A stretch of DNA of 33,390 nt from Verrucomicrobiia bacterium (GCA_019634625.1 JAHCBA010000054.1:1-33390); one strand, 5' to 3'; counted from the stretch's first letter, positions 1 to 8,920 are shown. Notes: generated by a model from the letters alone, not told the origin. Made by a program: numbers and translations.

Positions 1-195
1 GTAGGGAGCAGCGTCAGAATCATGATATAGGCCACCCTCACGATGGCGCACACGCCTCGGCACCGCAGTGCCTGGGGCAGTCGATCCCACCCGCGTCCAA
101 ATTCCTAACCCCACCCGTCCCCCTCAATCCCCGTCCGCCCGCTCCCGAAAGTTTGCTGTGCCGGAAACGCTCCTCCGTTAGGCTCACGGAACGAC

Positions 196-3000
196 ATGAG
201 CGAGATCCCGAAGGCCTACGAGCCAAAGTCCGTGGAAGAAAAATGGTATGCTTTCTGGCAGGAACACGGCTGCTTCACCGCCGATCCCGCACGCGTCACC
301 GACCGCCGTCCGGCCTACGCAATCGTCATCCCGCCCCCAAACGTCACCGGCGTCCTCACCCTCGGACACGTCCTCAACAACACCATCCAGGACATCCTCG
401 CCCGCAAGGCACGGATGGACGGACGAGAAGTCCTCTGGCTACCCGGCACCGACCACGCCGGCATCGCCACCCAAACCGTCGTCGAACGGCACCTCAAGAA
501 GGAAGGCGTCCTCCAGCACCGCAATGATCTCGGACGCGAACCCTTCCTCGAACGGGTCTGGGAATGGAAGGAGAAACACGGCGGCATCATCATCCATCAA
601 CTCAAGAAGATCGGCGCCTCCTGCGACTGGAGCCGGGAACGGTTCACCATGGACCCGGAATACTCCCGCTGTGTCCAGAACGCCTTCGTGTCGCTCTACC
701 GCAAGGGCCTGATCTATCGCGGCCGCCGGATGGTCAATTGGTGTCCGGTCTCCCTGACCGCCCTTTCCGACGAGGAAGTGATCATGAAGGAACAAAAGGG
801 CTTCCTTTACCACTTCCGCGTCGAGGTCGTCGAGGAACCCGGCACCTTCCTCACCATCGCCACCACGCGCCCTGAAACGATCCCCGCCGATACCGCCGTG
901 GCTGTGCATCCCGGCGACCCCCGCTACGCTCATCTCATCGGCAAGCACGTCCGGCGCCCCCTTCCTGTCGAAAAGCAAACCCCCATCCCCATCCTTGGTG
1001 ACGCTCACATCGATCCCCAATTTGGAACCGGCGTCCTTAAAGTCACCCCCGCCCATGACCGGGCCGACTTCGACATCGGTCAGCGCCATCAATTGCCCGT
1101 CCTCGATGTCCTCAACCCCGATGGCACCCTCAACACCCTCGCCGGTGCCGGACTCGCCGGGCTCGACCGGATGACCGGCCGTCAGCGAGCCGCCGAACTC
1201 CTCGAATCCATCGGTGCCCTCGACAAGGCCGAACCCTACGTCAACAACGTCGGCTTCAGCGAACGCGCCGACGTTCCCATCGAACCCCGCCTCAGCGAAC
1301 AGTGGTTCCTTCGCTACCCGGCAGTCGATGCCGCCCGCGCCTGCGTCCGTCCCGGCGGCAGCGAAGACGCCGCCACCGACACTTCTCAGTCCCACTCCAC
1401 CAGTGCCCCTCCGACCGCCAGCGGCCCCCTGCGCTTCTTCCCCGGCCGATGGGCCAAGGTGTACGATCACTGGATGGATCATCTCCAGGACTGGTGCATC
1501 AGCCGCCAGTTGTGGTGGGGACACCGCATCCCGGTCTGGTACCGCCGTCGAACCTCCTCCGACCCCGGCATCGAAACCCGTCCGGATACCGCCCAGCCCG
1601 CGATCTGGTGCGATGTCCAGCCGCCTCCCGACCCGGAAAACTGGGAGCAGGACCCCGATGTCCTCGACACCTGGTTCAGCTCGTGGCTCTGGCCCTTCGC
1701 CACCATGGGTTGGACCGGCAACCCCGACCGCGATGCCCAGAACGCCACCCTCCGCACATTCTTCCCGACCACCGACCTGGTAACCGGCCCCGACATCCTC
1801 TTCTTCTGGGTCGCCCGCATGATCATGGCCGGCTACGAGTTCATGGGGGAAGTGCCGTTCCGCAACGTGTACTTCACCGGCATCGTCCGGGACCGACAGG
1901 GCCGCAAAATGTCCAAGAGCCTCGGCAATTCCCCCGACCCGCTCGTCCTCGTCGATCGCTACGGCGCCGATGCCCTCCGCTTCGGAGTCATGCGCTCCGC
2001 CCCCCTGGGCCAGGACGTCATCTACGACGAGGGCAACGTCGAACTCGGCCGCAACTTCTGCAACAAGCTCTGGAACGCCTGTCGCTTCCGCCAACTCCAG
2101 GGCGGTGCCGTCCAGGCTGAAATCCAGCCCGAACTCCTCACCCACGACGACCGCTGGATCCTCCTCCGCCTCGACCAGGCCATCGCCGAACTCGACCTCG
2201 CCTACGCCGGCTACCGCTTCAACGAAGTCACCCAGATCCTCCACCGCTTCTTCTGGAGCGAGTACTGCGACTGGTACATCGAGGCCAGCAAGGCCGCCTT
2301 CGCCGCCGATCCCGGACCCGCCCGTGCGAACAAGCTCGCCGTCATCGACTTCGTCCTCAGCCACACCCTCCGCCTCTTCCACCCGGTGCTGCCCTTCATC
2401 ACCGAGGAACTTTGGCACGGCCTGGGCTATGCCATCGACATGCCCCCACAGCAGGGCGGCACCACCATCATGAACGCCCCCTGGCCCAAGCCGCTCGAGG
2501 ACGAGGAACGCGCCCTCTGGGGCCTTGAACCCGCCGTCGATACCTTCGCCGCCGCCAAGTTCGAACTCGTCACCCTCGGCCGTAACCTCCGCGCCCAGTT
2601 CCAGATCCCTGCCAATCGCAAGGCGCGCTTCATCCTCCGCCCCGCCGGAGCCCTCCCCCCCGACGCCTGGGATACCCTCCGCATCCTCCTTAACGCCGCC
2701 CCTCTCGACCCCGCCGCCCACGACTGGACCCCCGAGCGCGGCACCCCCAGCGTCGGCAACGCCCTCGGTGACCTCTTCCTGCCCCTGGCCGGCCTGGTGG
2801 ATCCGGAAATCGAGCGCACCCGCCTCACTCGCGAACTCGAGAAGGTCCGCGCCGAGATCGCCAAGGTCGAGGAACGCCTCGCCAATCCGGACTTCACTGC
2901 CAAAGTCCCCCCCAAGGTCCTCGAGGAACACCGCCAGCGACTCGCCGACTGGCGCGATCGTTCCGCCCGGACCCAAGCCGCTCTCGCTCAGTTGCCCTGA
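196..3000 (+). CDS. valS: Valyl-tRNA synthetase
   Basis: Class I aminoacyl-tRNA synthetase of 934 residues that charges tRNA-Val with valine in the cytoplasm. The N-terminus MSEIPKAYEPKSVEEKWYAF is typical of ValS. The HIGH-type signature reads LGHVLN at about residues 57-61, the CP1 editing domain begins near the TTRPETIPADTAVAVHP stretch, the WCISRQLWWGHRIP block is present, and KMSKS is at residues 571-575. The last ~70 residues form the charged coiled coil (IERTRLTRELEKVRAEIAKVEERLAN) characteristic of ValS and absent from IleS/LeuS. Length matches the family. The ATG at 196 is preceded only by a weak GGA. One oddity is a Ser/Thr/Pro/Ala-rich insertion at residues ~386-411, just before the conserved RFFPGRWAKVYDHWM block. 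It is followed by a 339-bp gap, so it is probably monocistronic. Confidence 0.97.
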   Translation: MSEIPKAYEPKSVEEKWYAFWQEHGCFTADPARVTDRRPAYAIVIPPPNVTGVLTLGHVLNNTIQDILARKARMDGREVLWLPGTDHAGIATQTVVERHLKKEGVLQHRNDLGREPFLERVWEWKEKHGGIIIHQLKKIGASCDWSRERFTMDPEYSRCVQNAFVSLYRKGLIYRGRRMVNWCPVSLTALSDEEVIMKEQKGFLYHFRVEVVEEPGTFLTIATTRPETIPADTAVAVHPGDPRYAHLIGKHVRRPLPVEKQTPIPILGDAHIDPQFGTGVLKVTPAHDRADFDIGQRHQLPVLDVLNPDGTLNTLAGAGLAGLDRMTGRQRAAELLESIGALDKAEPYVNNVGFSERADVPIEPRLSEQWFLRYPAVDAARACVRPGGSEDAATDTSQSHSTSAPPTASGPLRFFPGRWAKVYDHWMDHLQDWCISRQLWWGHRIPVWYRRRTSSDPGIETRPDTAQPAIWCDVQPPPDPENWEQDPDVLDTWFSSWLWPFATMGWTGNPDRDAQNATLRTFFPTTDLVTGPDILFFWVARMIMAGYEFMGEVPFRNVYFTGIVRDRQGRKMSKSLGNSPDPLVLVDRYGADALRFGVMRSAPLGQDVIYDEGNVELGRNFCNKLWNACRFRQLQGGAVQAEIQPELLTHDDRWILLRLDQAIAELDLAYAGYRFNEVTQILHRFFWSEYCDWYIEASKAAFAADPGPARANKLAVIDFVLSHTLRLFHPVLPFITEELWHGLGYAIDMPPQQGGTTIMNAPWPKPLEDEERALWGLEPAVDTFAAAKFELVTLGRNLRAQFQIPANRKARFILRPAGALPPDAWDTLRILLNAAPLDPAAHDWTPERGTPSVGNALGDLFLPLAGLVDPEIERTRLTRELEKVRAEIAKVEERLANPDFTAKVPPKVLEEHRQRLADWRDRSARTQAALAQLP

Positions 3001-3339
3001 CGACGGCCCTCGAATGGAGCGGCGGAGCAACGTGAAACGCCCGCACGGACCGACAGGCAACCCGCCAGCTGGTTGTCCCCGCGATGACGTCTCCCAATCC
3101 GCCAGCACGTCGCCGCACCTTCCCCGCAACGAGGGCTCGATCCCACCAGACCCCCAGGAAGGCCTCAACCATCCTCAAGGCAATACGCTCGCCCAGGATT
3201 CGGGCCGCCGGCTTTTCCATCCCTCGGCGCTTGTCGCTTCGGAGCCGGTGAGGCAAGGTCAGTCGCGTCTTACTTGTCGCGATGTCGTGACATTCCGGTG
3301 ACAGCCTGGTGGCGCGCCGGAGCACGATGAACCGGGCCC
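3001..3339. other. Intergenic stretch with no supported gene
   Basis: 339 bases separate valS from the VTC gene. A minus-strand reading frame crosses it (about 3325 down to 2894) but overlaps the 3' end of valS, has an Arg-rich composition typical of GC shadow frames and matches no family I recognise. No strong hairpin followed by a T-run is visible. The promoter of the downstream VTC operon presumably lies here, but I cannot point to clear -35/-10 boxes. Confidence 0.4.
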
Positions 3340-4170
3340 ATGAACGAAGATCGGTTGCAGATGCAACGCCTGGAATTGAAGTACCAGGTGTCCGACGATG
3401 TTGCGCTGGCCGCCAGGGACTTCATCAGCTCCTACCTCGAGCTGGACGAATTCGGCGCCACCCGCCCCAATCTCTCCTACCCCGTCCACAGCCTGTACCT
3501 CGATTCCCCTGGGCTCGCGACCTACCACCACACCATCAACGGCAATAAGAACCGCTTCAAACTCCGTGTCCGCTTCTACGAGAATCGCCCGTCGGCGCCC
3601 GTCTATTTCGAAATCAAGCGCCGCATGAACAATGCCATCCTCAAACAGCGCGGCGCCGTCCACCGCGACGCCGTGGACCGCCTCGTCGCCGGCCAGCTCC
3701 CCGCACCCGCCGAACTGGCCACGGCCGACCCGCGGCACCTCGCCGGCCTCCAGGCCTTCGTCACCCGTATGATCGAGCTGCGCGCCCGTCCTGTCGCCCA
3801 TGTCGCCTACCAGCGTGAAGCCTGGATGAGCCCCCGCGACAATTCCGTCCGCGTCACCCTCGACCGCGACGTCCTGTTCGAACCCGAACCGGTCGCCCGC
3901 CTCGAAACCCGCATGGCCGATCCGCTCCGCGTCTTCGGTCACCGCGTCATCCTCGAACTCAAGTTCACCGGCCGTTTTCCCGATTGGTGGCAGGAACTCG
4001 TGCGGGTGTTCAACCTGCGCCAGTCGTCCGCCGCCAAGTACGCGGACGGCGTGGCCCGCTACGGCGAGGACCGGCTGAAGGCCGCCCTCCGCGGCGAGGC
4101 CTGGGGCTGGGCCGCCCCGGTCTCCGATCCCGAACTGCCCGCCAACCGACCGCTGCCGGTCTCCCCCTAG
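3340..4170 (+). CDS. VTC-domain polyphosphate polymerase-like protein
   Basis: 276-residue cytosolic protein of the VTC/CYTH-like triphosphate tunnel superfamily, related to the catalytic Vtc4 domain that makes polyphosphate from ATP in yeast. The tunnel-lining charged residues can be read directly: E12 and K14 in RLELKYQV, YLDS at 53-56, R72/K74/R76/R78 in RFKLRVRF, EIKRR at 91-95, R171/T173/D175 in RVTLDRD, E206 and K208 in ILELKFT, and the C-terminal SAAKYADG (S230, K233, Y234). It has no membrane segment. It is 16 bp upstream of a DUF4956 membrane protein, a pairing seen repeatedly in bacteria, which suggests a membrane-coupled complex. The ATG at 3340 puts the first catalytic strand at residue 10, as expected. 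Polyphosphate synthesis is inferred from the family and not proven for bacterial members of this type. Confidence 0.9.
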   Translation: MNEDRLQMQRLELKYQVSDDVALAARDFISSYLELDEFGATRPNLSYPVHSLYLDSPGLATYHHTINGNKNRFKLRVRFYENRPSAPVYFEIKRRMNNAILKQRGAVHRDAVDRLVAGQLPAPAELATADPRHLAGLQAFVTRMIELRARPVAHVAYQREAWMSPRDNSVRVTLDRDVLFEPEPVARLETRMADPLRVFGHRVILELKFTGRFPDWWQELVRVFNLRQSSAAKYADGVARYGEDRLKAALRGEAWGWAAPVSDPELPANRPLPVSP

Positions 4171-4186
4171 CTCCGCAGCCCCTCTC

Positions 4187-4870
4187 ATGGACTGGCTCCG
4201 AACCGCCGACATGGCCGCCGTCCCCACGGACTTTGCCGCCGTGATCCTCGGCATGCTGCTCGCCTTCCTTGGCGGCCAGGCGCTCGCCTGGACCTACATG
4301 TACACCCACCCCGGCCTCTCCTACTCCCGAAGCTTTGTCAGTTCCCTCATCGTCATCCCGGTGGTGGTCTCCCTCGTGATGCAGGTCCTTGCCAACAACC
4401 TCGTCACCGCCTTCGGCCTGATGGCCGTCTTCGCCATCGTCCGCTTCCGCAACATCCTCCGCGACACCCTCGATACCAGCTACATCCTCACCACCATCGT
4501 CCTCGGCATGGCCGCCGGCACCCAGAAATACGCCACCGCCGTCCTCGGCGCCGGCTTCGGCGTCGCCCTCTTCCTCTACCTACGCATCTCCGACTTCGGC
4601 GCCCGGCACCGCTACGACATGATCCTCAACCTTCACTGGTCCCGCCCCCTCCCGGAACTCGCCTCCCTCGACCGCCTCCTCACCCGCCACAGCCGCGCCA
4701 TGGTCCGCGCCAGTCAGCGCACCAACGAGGGATACGGCGGCGTGGACCTTTCCTACCGCCTCCTCCTGCGCGATAGCAGCCGCACCCCCGATCTCATCGC
4801 CGAACTCCGCGATCTCCACGGCGTCTCCCGCGTCACCACCGTCAAGGCCGAAGACGAGTCGGAACTCTAA
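4187..4870 (+). CDS. DUF4956 family membrane protein
   Basis: 227-residue inner-membrane protein. Hydrophobic helices can be read at about residues 15-36, 47-70, 72-84 and 97-127, with the family-typical FAIVRFRN and DTLDTSYILTTIVLGMAAG segments between them, followed by a soluble C-terminal domain (~130-227) ending in TTVKAEDESEL. DUF4956 proteins commonly neighbour VTC-domain proteins; here the gene starts 16 bp after the VTC stop and ends 2 bp before an HlyD-type adaptor, so the three are almost certainly co-transcribed. A role as membrane partner or channel for the VTC enzyme is inferred from this linkage; no activity has been established for the family that I can name. Confidence 0.88.
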   Translation: MDWLRTADMAAVPTDFAAVILGMLLAFLGGQALAWTYMYTHPGLSYSRSFVSSLIVIPVVVSLVMQVLANNLVTAFGLMAVFAIVRFRNILRDTLDTSYILTTIVLGMAAGTQKYATAVLGAGFGVALFLYLRISDFGARHRYDMILNLHWSRPLPELASLDRLLTRHSRAMVRASQRTNEGYGGVDLSYRLLLRDSSRTPDLIAELRDLHGVSRVTTVKAEDESEL

Positions 4871-4872
4871 CC

Positions 4873-5949
4873 ATGGAATCCCGCTTGGAACCGATCCCCA
4901 GCCCGCCGGGCCATCTCCTGCGGGAGTTCTGCCATCGCGTCCTGCCCACCCTCGCCTTCCTCGGCGCCATCCTCGCCAGCACCATCCTCTGGAACGTCCG
5001 CTTCAATGGCTTCCAGATCTTCGGCGAGGTCGAACCCATCCGCGCCAATGTCACCGCCGTCGAAGGCGGCCACCTCATCCACTGGTCCGTCGAACGCTTC
5101 CAGCCCGTCACCAACGGCCAGATCCTCGGCGCCCTCCAGATCCTCGACCCCGATGCCATCCGCTCCGAACTCGCCGTCCTCGGCTCCGAACTCTCCCTGA
5201 TGCGCTCCCGCATGGCCCTCGACGAGGCCCGCAACGAACAAAACGTCGAAACCATGCGCGCCCGCTGGCTCGAAGCCCGCGTCAACCTCGCCACCGCCCG
5301 AGTCACCCTCGAAAACGCCCGCCGCGACCTCGAACGAAACCGCAGTCTCCGCGCCGATCGCATCGTCTCCGATGCCGAGTTCGATCTCGCCCAGTCCGCC
5401 TTCGACGCCCTCCAGGCCGAGGTCCACGAACGTACCCGCGTGGTCGAGGGTCTCGAAGAGGCCGTCCATACCCTCGACACCACCCACCGCCGCACCCAGG
5501 GCGGCGCCCTCGATGTCATTTCCGAAGCCCTCGCCGCCCAGGAGCGCCTCCTCCTGCGCCAGCGCGATCAACTCCTCCGCGCCCCCATGGACGGCATCAT
5601 CAGCGTCGTCAACCACCGCACCGGGGAACGCCTCGTCCCCGGCTCCGTCGTCGCCATCGTCGCCGCCCCCACCTCCGAACGCATCCTCGCCTACGTCCGC
5701 CAGCCCCTCATGCTCGACCTCAAGCCCGGCATGCAGGTCCAGGTCCGCACCCGCGGCCGCCCCGCCCGCACCGCCACTTCCCACATCCTTCACATCGGTG
5801 CCGAAATCGAACCCATCCTCGCCCCGTCCTTCCTCCGCCCCTTCAACCTCACCATGGACCACGGCCTCGCCTTTTCCGTCGCCCTGCCCCCGGAGCTCCA
5901 CGTCCTCCCCGGCGAAATGGTGGACCTCACCGTCTGGCCCGGTCGGTAA
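4873..5949 (+). CDS. HlyD-family periplasmic adaptor (membrane fusion protein)
   Basis: 358-residue membrane fusion protein. One N-terminal transmembrane helix (~24-46, [18 protein letters not shown]) anchors it in the inner membrane. It is followed by a first lipoyl/barrel half ([23 protein letters not shown]), a long Arg/Glu/Ala-rich coiled-coil hairpin (~105-235), the second lipoyl half ([30 protein letters not shown]) and a beta-barrel domain ([26 protein letters not shown]). This order is that of HlyD/EmrA adaptors. It is the third gene of the VTC-DUF4956 operon (2-bp gap). No ABC, RND or MFS pump gene and no TolC gene is adjacent, so the usual partner is missing from the locus. Confidence 0.85.
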   Translation: MESRLEPIPSPPGHLLREFCHRVLPTLAFLGAILASTILWNVRFNGFQIFGEVEPIRANVTAVEGGHLIHWSVERFQPVTNGQILGALQILDPDAIRSELAVLGSELSLMRSRMALDEARNEQNVETMRARWLEARVNLATARVTLENARRDLERNRSLRADRIVSDAEFDLAQSAFDALQAEVHERTRVVEGLEEAVHTLDTTHRRTQGGALDVISEALAAQERLLLRQRDQLLRAPMDGIISVVNHRTGERLVPGSVVAIVAAPTSERILAYVRQPLMLDLKPGMQVQVRTRGRPARTATSHILHIGAEIEPILAPSFLRPFNLTMDHGLAFSVALPPELHVLPGEMVDLTVWPGR

Positions 5950-5950
5950 T

Positions 5951-5985
5951 CTCCACTCTCCACTCTCCACTCTCCACTCCCCACT
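5951..5985. repeat. Heptanucleotide microsatellite (CTCCACT)n
   Basis: Four perfect CTCCACT units (5951-5978) followed by one imperfect unit, CCCCACT (5979-5985), starting one base after the stop codon of the HlyD-type gene. A similar CTCCACTCTCCAC string recurs downstream of the AIM24 gene near 33160, again just after a stop codon. Confidence 0.85.
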
Positions 5986-5989
5986 CACC

Positions 5990-6019
5990 AGCCCCAGCCC
6001 CAGCCCCAGCCCCAGCCCC
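5990..6019. repeat. Hexanucleotide microsatellite (AGCCCC)5
   Basis: Five perfect AGCCCC units, 30 bp, immediately after the CTCCACT microsatellite. Non-coding position. Likely prone to slipped-strand length variation. Confidence 0.85.
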
Positions 6020-6109
6020 TTCGGCCTCCGGAAATCGTTCGTTCCTGCTTCCCCCTCTCCCTCGTGGCCGCATGCACCCCATTCGATGGAGGATGGCGGG
6101 AGTCTTGCA

Positions 6110-6135
6110 GCGATCGCGCGCTGCGATCGCGCGCT
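6110..6135. repeat. 13-bp perfect tandem duplication containing GCGATCGC
   Basis: GCGATCGCGCGCT occurs twice head to tail (6110-6122 and 6123-6135). Each copy contains the octamer palindrome GCGATCGC, known as HIP1 in cyanobacteria. The second copy abuts a TTGACA box. Confidence 0.8.
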
Positions 6136-6162
6136 TGACACACACGACCCCCTGCGTACCGT
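6135..6162 (+). promoter_or_regulatory. Candidate sigma70-type promoter of the TSP3 gene
   Basis: A perfect -35 hexamer TTGACA (6135-6140) is followed after 16 bases by TACCGT (6157-6162), a weak -10 match. It would give a leader of about 120 bases before the ATG at 6290. The overlap of the -35 box with the 13-bp duplication may be regulatory or chance. Confidence 0.3.
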
Positions 6163-6289
6163 CGGTCCTCAGTCCGGAGGTATTCCCCACCCACTTTCGG
6201 GAACTGTCCTGGGATCGACTTGGCGGAGTCTTTGGGCCCCGCCGAAAAGCTCCCGGGACCCTGTTAACATTCGGAATCGAAGTCGTACC

Positions 6290-7252
6290 ATGAGTATCCG
6301 AACCCCCCTGATCGTCATCGCGGCCCTCGCTTGCGCACCCATGTCTCAGGCCGCCTCCATCGTCTATTACAACCTGTCCGAACCACTGGGCACCTATCTA
6401 GCCGGATTCCCCTATGTGGAAGCCGCGGATGAAGTCACCCTCGGTCCCGGCCACCGTGTCTTTCACGGAGCAACCATCGCCTATCATGGTGAGAACTTCG
6501 ACGGCGATGAAACCCTTACGCTGACTCTTTACAGCATGGACGGAGCCCCCACCCCCGGAAGCTTCGGCTTCAATACCCCGGGTACCGTGCTGTTCTCTGA
6601 AACCGTGCCCATCGTCGCCTCCGAATCGGGTTGGGCCGTCTTCACCGATCTCACCGGCACCGTCGTGCTCCCCGACGTGCTGGCGGTCAGTGTGGCCTTC
6701 GGCGGTCTCTCGGTCGCCGAAGGCGACGCCGGACCCATCCTCTACGACCCTCCCACCACCGGCACCAGCTTCGCCGACTACTGGCTGCGTGGTTATCCCA
6801 ATCCCGGGGATGACTGGGCCCTGTTCACCTTCGATGGAGAACCCAACATCAATTTCGGCATCGAGATCCGCGCCACGGCCGACCCGTCCGCCGACGCCGA
6901 TGGCGACGGCATCCCCGACATCCTCGATAACTGCCCCCTCATCCCGAACCCGGACCAGGCCGACGCCGACGGAGACGGCATCGGGGATGCCTGCGACGCC
7001 TTTCCGAACTCCCGCGGCGTTGGCGGCAATGTGACCATCGGAGGTTGCGACACCCACGTGCCCAATCTTCTGTTCCCCGATGGCAGCACGCTCAACGACC
7101 TCATCGATGCCCTCGCCGCCCACTCGAAAAATCACGGACAGTTCGTCAGCGGACTCGCGAAGCTGAACCAGTCGTGGCGCGATCAGGGCCTTCTCACGCC
7201 ACGCCAGGCGGCCGCCATCCAGAGCTGCGGCGCCCGCGCCCGCGGACGATAG
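6290..7252 (+). CDS. Exported protein with thrombospondin type 3 calcium-binding repeats
   Basis: 320-residue exported protein. The ATG at 6290 gives a clean Sec signal peptide ([21 protein letters not shown], cleavage near residue 21). Residues ~22-195 form a beta-rich domain of unknown family ([17 protein letters not shown]...). Two TSP3-like calcium-binding motifs follow at ~201-236 ([15 protein letters not shown] and [15 protein letters not shown]). The C-terminus (~249-319) contains [28 protein letters not shown] and [12 protein letters not shown], a tail found in many exported proteins of Myxococcota, Planctomycetota and Verrucomicrobiota. No PEP-CTERM anchor is present. It is likely surface or secreted with a structural or adhesive role; the function is unknown. 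The reading frame is open upstream, but the signal peptide and a preceding repeat-rich non-coding region fix the start. Confidence 0.8.
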   Translation: MSIRTPLIVIAALACAPMSQAASIVYYNLSEPLGTYLAGFPYVEAADEVTLGPGHRVFHGATIAYHGENFDGDETLTLTLYSMDGAPTPGSFGFNTPGTVLFSETVPIVASESGWAVFTDLTGTVVLPDVLAVSVAFGGLSVAEGDAGPILYDPPTTGTSFADYWLRGYPNPGDDWALFTFDGEPNINFGIEIRATADPSADADGDGIPDILDNCPLIPNPDQADADGDGIGDACDAFPNSRGVGGNVTIGGCDTHVPNLLFPDGSTLNDLIDALAAHSKNHGQFVSGLAKLNQSWRDQGLLTPRQAAAIQSCGARARGR

Positions 7253-7275
7253 GCGGACGATAGGCCGACGATAGG
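7243..7275. repeat. 11-bp tandem repeat overlapping a stop codon
   Basis: Three units: CGGACGATAGG (7243-7253), CGGACGATAGG (7254-7264) and CCGACGATAGG (7265-7275). The TAG stop of the TSP3 gene (7250-7252) lies in the first unit, so the array began as duplication of the gene's last codons. Confidence 0.85.
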
Positions 7276-7284
7276 CATCCGTTG

Positions 7285-7325
7285 CGGACGCCCGCCCCGG
7301 CCTCGCCGGGAAAAGCGGGCGTCCG
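7285..7325. terminator. Candidate bidirectional terminator hairpin between convergent genes
   Basis: An 11-bp perfect inverted repeat, CGGACGCCCGC (7285-7295) and GCGGGCGTCCG (7315-7325), with a 19-base loop. It sits between the stop of the TSP3 gene (+) and the stop of the oxidoreductase (-), the expected place for a shared terminator. There is no T-run on either side, so intrinsic termination is uncertain. Confidence 0.5.
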
Positions 7326-7359
7326 GTCAAACTCGCCGGGGAAAAGCCGACGGGCCGGT

Positions 7360-8727
7360 TCAGTACTCCCGGTCCCGTTTCCGTCCCGGTTCCGGCTGAG
7401 GATACAGACCGTTGGCGTCGGCCAGAAGCGGCGCCGGCGAATCCGCGGTCAACCGGTCCACCTCCGGGGCAAACTCGTGCGGACAGTCCATCATCTGATC
7501 GAAGGTGATCACCTGTCCCGTATGAGCCGCCATGCGGCCCATCGAAGTCACCAGGCTGGCAATCGCCCCGCGCCGGGCCTCGTTGTACGGCTGGTCCTTC
7601 CGGATCGCCACCATCAGGTCGTCCCATTCGAGCTGATACGGATTCGGTTCCGGCTGCGGAAACGCCCAGATCATGTCCGCCCTCGCGAAGTTCTGACCCC
7701 GGAATGTCCGCACCCGCCCCGGCGTGTGCACATGGGTCGAGACAATCGCGCATCCTGTCGTCCCGTGGGCGTAACTCGCAAACTCGTCGTGGCACCCGTT
7801 CACGCTCCGGCCCGTGAAGAAGAACTTCATCCCGTCGGCGAACGTGTATTCGATCGAGTAGTTGTCGAAGTTCTGGTCGATCGAATTCCCCCGATACAAC
7901 CGCGCCCCCGTGGCGTGCGCCCGCACCGGCCACTCATTCTTCATCCAGCAGCACTCGTCGATCTGGTGGATGTTGTAGTCGCTGAACAACCCGCCGCTCG
8001 CCCACAGAAAACCGTGGAATCGCTGGACCTGGTACATCAGCTCGCTGATCCCCGCCGGTCGCGGCCCCGGGTTCCCCGCCGGGCCCCCCATCCGGTACGC
8101 CCGCATGTACGTCAACTCGCCGATCTCCCCGTCCTGAATCCGCTGGTGCAACTGCTGCCGCCCCCGGCAATGCCGCACCATCAGCCCCACCCCGACCTTC
8201 AACCCCTTCCGGTCCGCCTCATCCGACAACTCCAGCAACCGCCTCGTCGAGGGGCCGTCCACGGTGATCGGCTTCTCCATGAACACGTTCACCCCCTTCT
8301 CGATGGCGTACTTGAAATGCACCCACCGGAACGCCGGCGGCGTGGTGAAGATCGCCACATCGCCCGGACGCAGACAGTCGATGGCCTGCTTGTACGCATC
8401 GAACCCCAGGAATCGGCGGTCCTCCGGCACATCCACCCGCTCCGAGTACTCCCTCTGCAGCCCTTCATGGCTGTTGCGGATCCGCCGATCGAACACGTCC
8501 GCCATCGCCACCAGCTTCACCGGCCCCTCCTGCGTCGCCAGCGCGTTCGCCGCCGCTCCCGTGCCCCGTCCCCCGCACCCCACCAGCGCCACCTGCACCG
8601 TCTGGCTGTCCGCCGCATGCACGTGCGGCAACGCCACCCCGGCCAGTGCCGAGGCCGCCGCCAACCGGCCGGTGGTCTTCAGAAAGGCACGACGGTTCGT
8701 CCGCAAGGCGGGGCGCATGGGCTTCAT
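7360..8727 (-). CDS. Tat-exported Gfo/Idh/MocA family oxidoreductase
   Basis: NAD(P)-dependent dehydrogenase of the Gfo/Idh/MocA family, ~455 residues from the ATG at 8727. The N-terminus carries a Tat signal, TNRRAFLKTTGRLAAASALA, ending near LPHVHAADS, so the enzyme folds in the cytoplasm and is exported. The Rossmann motif is VALVGCGGRGTG, followed by the family hallmark EKPITVDG (the EKP lysine contacts cofactor and substrate). The C-terminal half has the usual alpha/beta domain (GGLFSDYNIHQIDECCWM). Tat-exported members of this family are very numerous in Planctomycetota and Verrucomicrobiota and are thought to act on sugars or inositols released from polysaccharides; the substrate here cannot be read from sequence. 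An upstream in-frame extension to 8808 exists, but it places extra residues before the twin arginines. The ATG at 8718 is an alternative start. Confidence 0.92.
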   Translation of the reverse strand: MKPMRPALRTNRRAFLKTTGRLAAASALAGVALPHVHAADSQTVQVALVGCGGRGTGAAANALATQEGPVKLVAMADVFDRRIRNSHEGLQREYSERVDVPEDRRFLGFDAYKQAIDCLRPGDVAIFTTPPAFRWVHFKYAIEKGVNVFMEKPITVDGPSTRRLLELSDEADRKGLKVGVGLMVRHCRGRQQLHQRIQDGEIGELTYMRAYRMGGPAGNPGPRPAGISELMYQVQRFHGFLWASGGLFSDYNIHQIDECCWMKNEWPVRAHATGARLYRGNSIDQNFDNYSIEYTFADGMKFFFTGRSVNGCHDEFASYAHGTTGCAIVSTHVHTPGRVRTFRGQNFARADMIWAFPQPEPNPYQLEWDDLMVAIRKDQPYNEARRGAIASLVTSMGRMAAHTGQVITFDQMMDCPHEFAPEVDRLTADSPAPLLADANGLYPQPEPGRKRDREY

Positions 8728-8920
8728 GCCCCCAAGCAAGAAACCTCCACCCGCACTTTTCAACCGGAAAGGGACGGATAGCGCCATCCACCCCAACTCC
8801 ACCTCCACAACCCCACCCCCTTACCCGCCAACGTCTGTCGGCGCTCGCCCCCCGTGCCTCCACATCGCCCCCATCCACCCCACCCGCGCAATCCCGTGCC
8901 CAAGAGACGTACGGCTCAAC

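Larger units (their letters stand above)
5950..6289. other. Intergenic region rich in short tandem repeats
   Basis: 340 bases between the HlyD-type gene and the TSP3 gene. It opens with two microsatellites (annotated separately), then a 13-bp direct duplication at 6110-6135, and a TTGACA box at 6135. No ORF with family resemblance lies here. The second half probably carries the promoter and leader of the downstream gene. Confidence 0.5.

Noticed and set aside
1-41. Possible start of a divergent minus-strand gene (GTG at 41 or ATG at 23, hydrophobic VAYIMILTLLP)
   Set aside because: Only about 13 codons lie in the window and the ribosome-binding site is weak; too little to call.
439-3168. 909-codon ORF antisense to valS
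   Set aside because: Gly/Glu/Val-rich translation is the typical mirror of a GC-rich gene; valS motifs on the plus strand are decisive. The same reasoning removes long antisense frames at 4867-6141, 21039-22184 and 23184-24689.
2894-3325. Minus-strand 143-codon ORF after valS
   Set aside because: Overlaps valS, Arg-rich shadow composition, no family resemblance.
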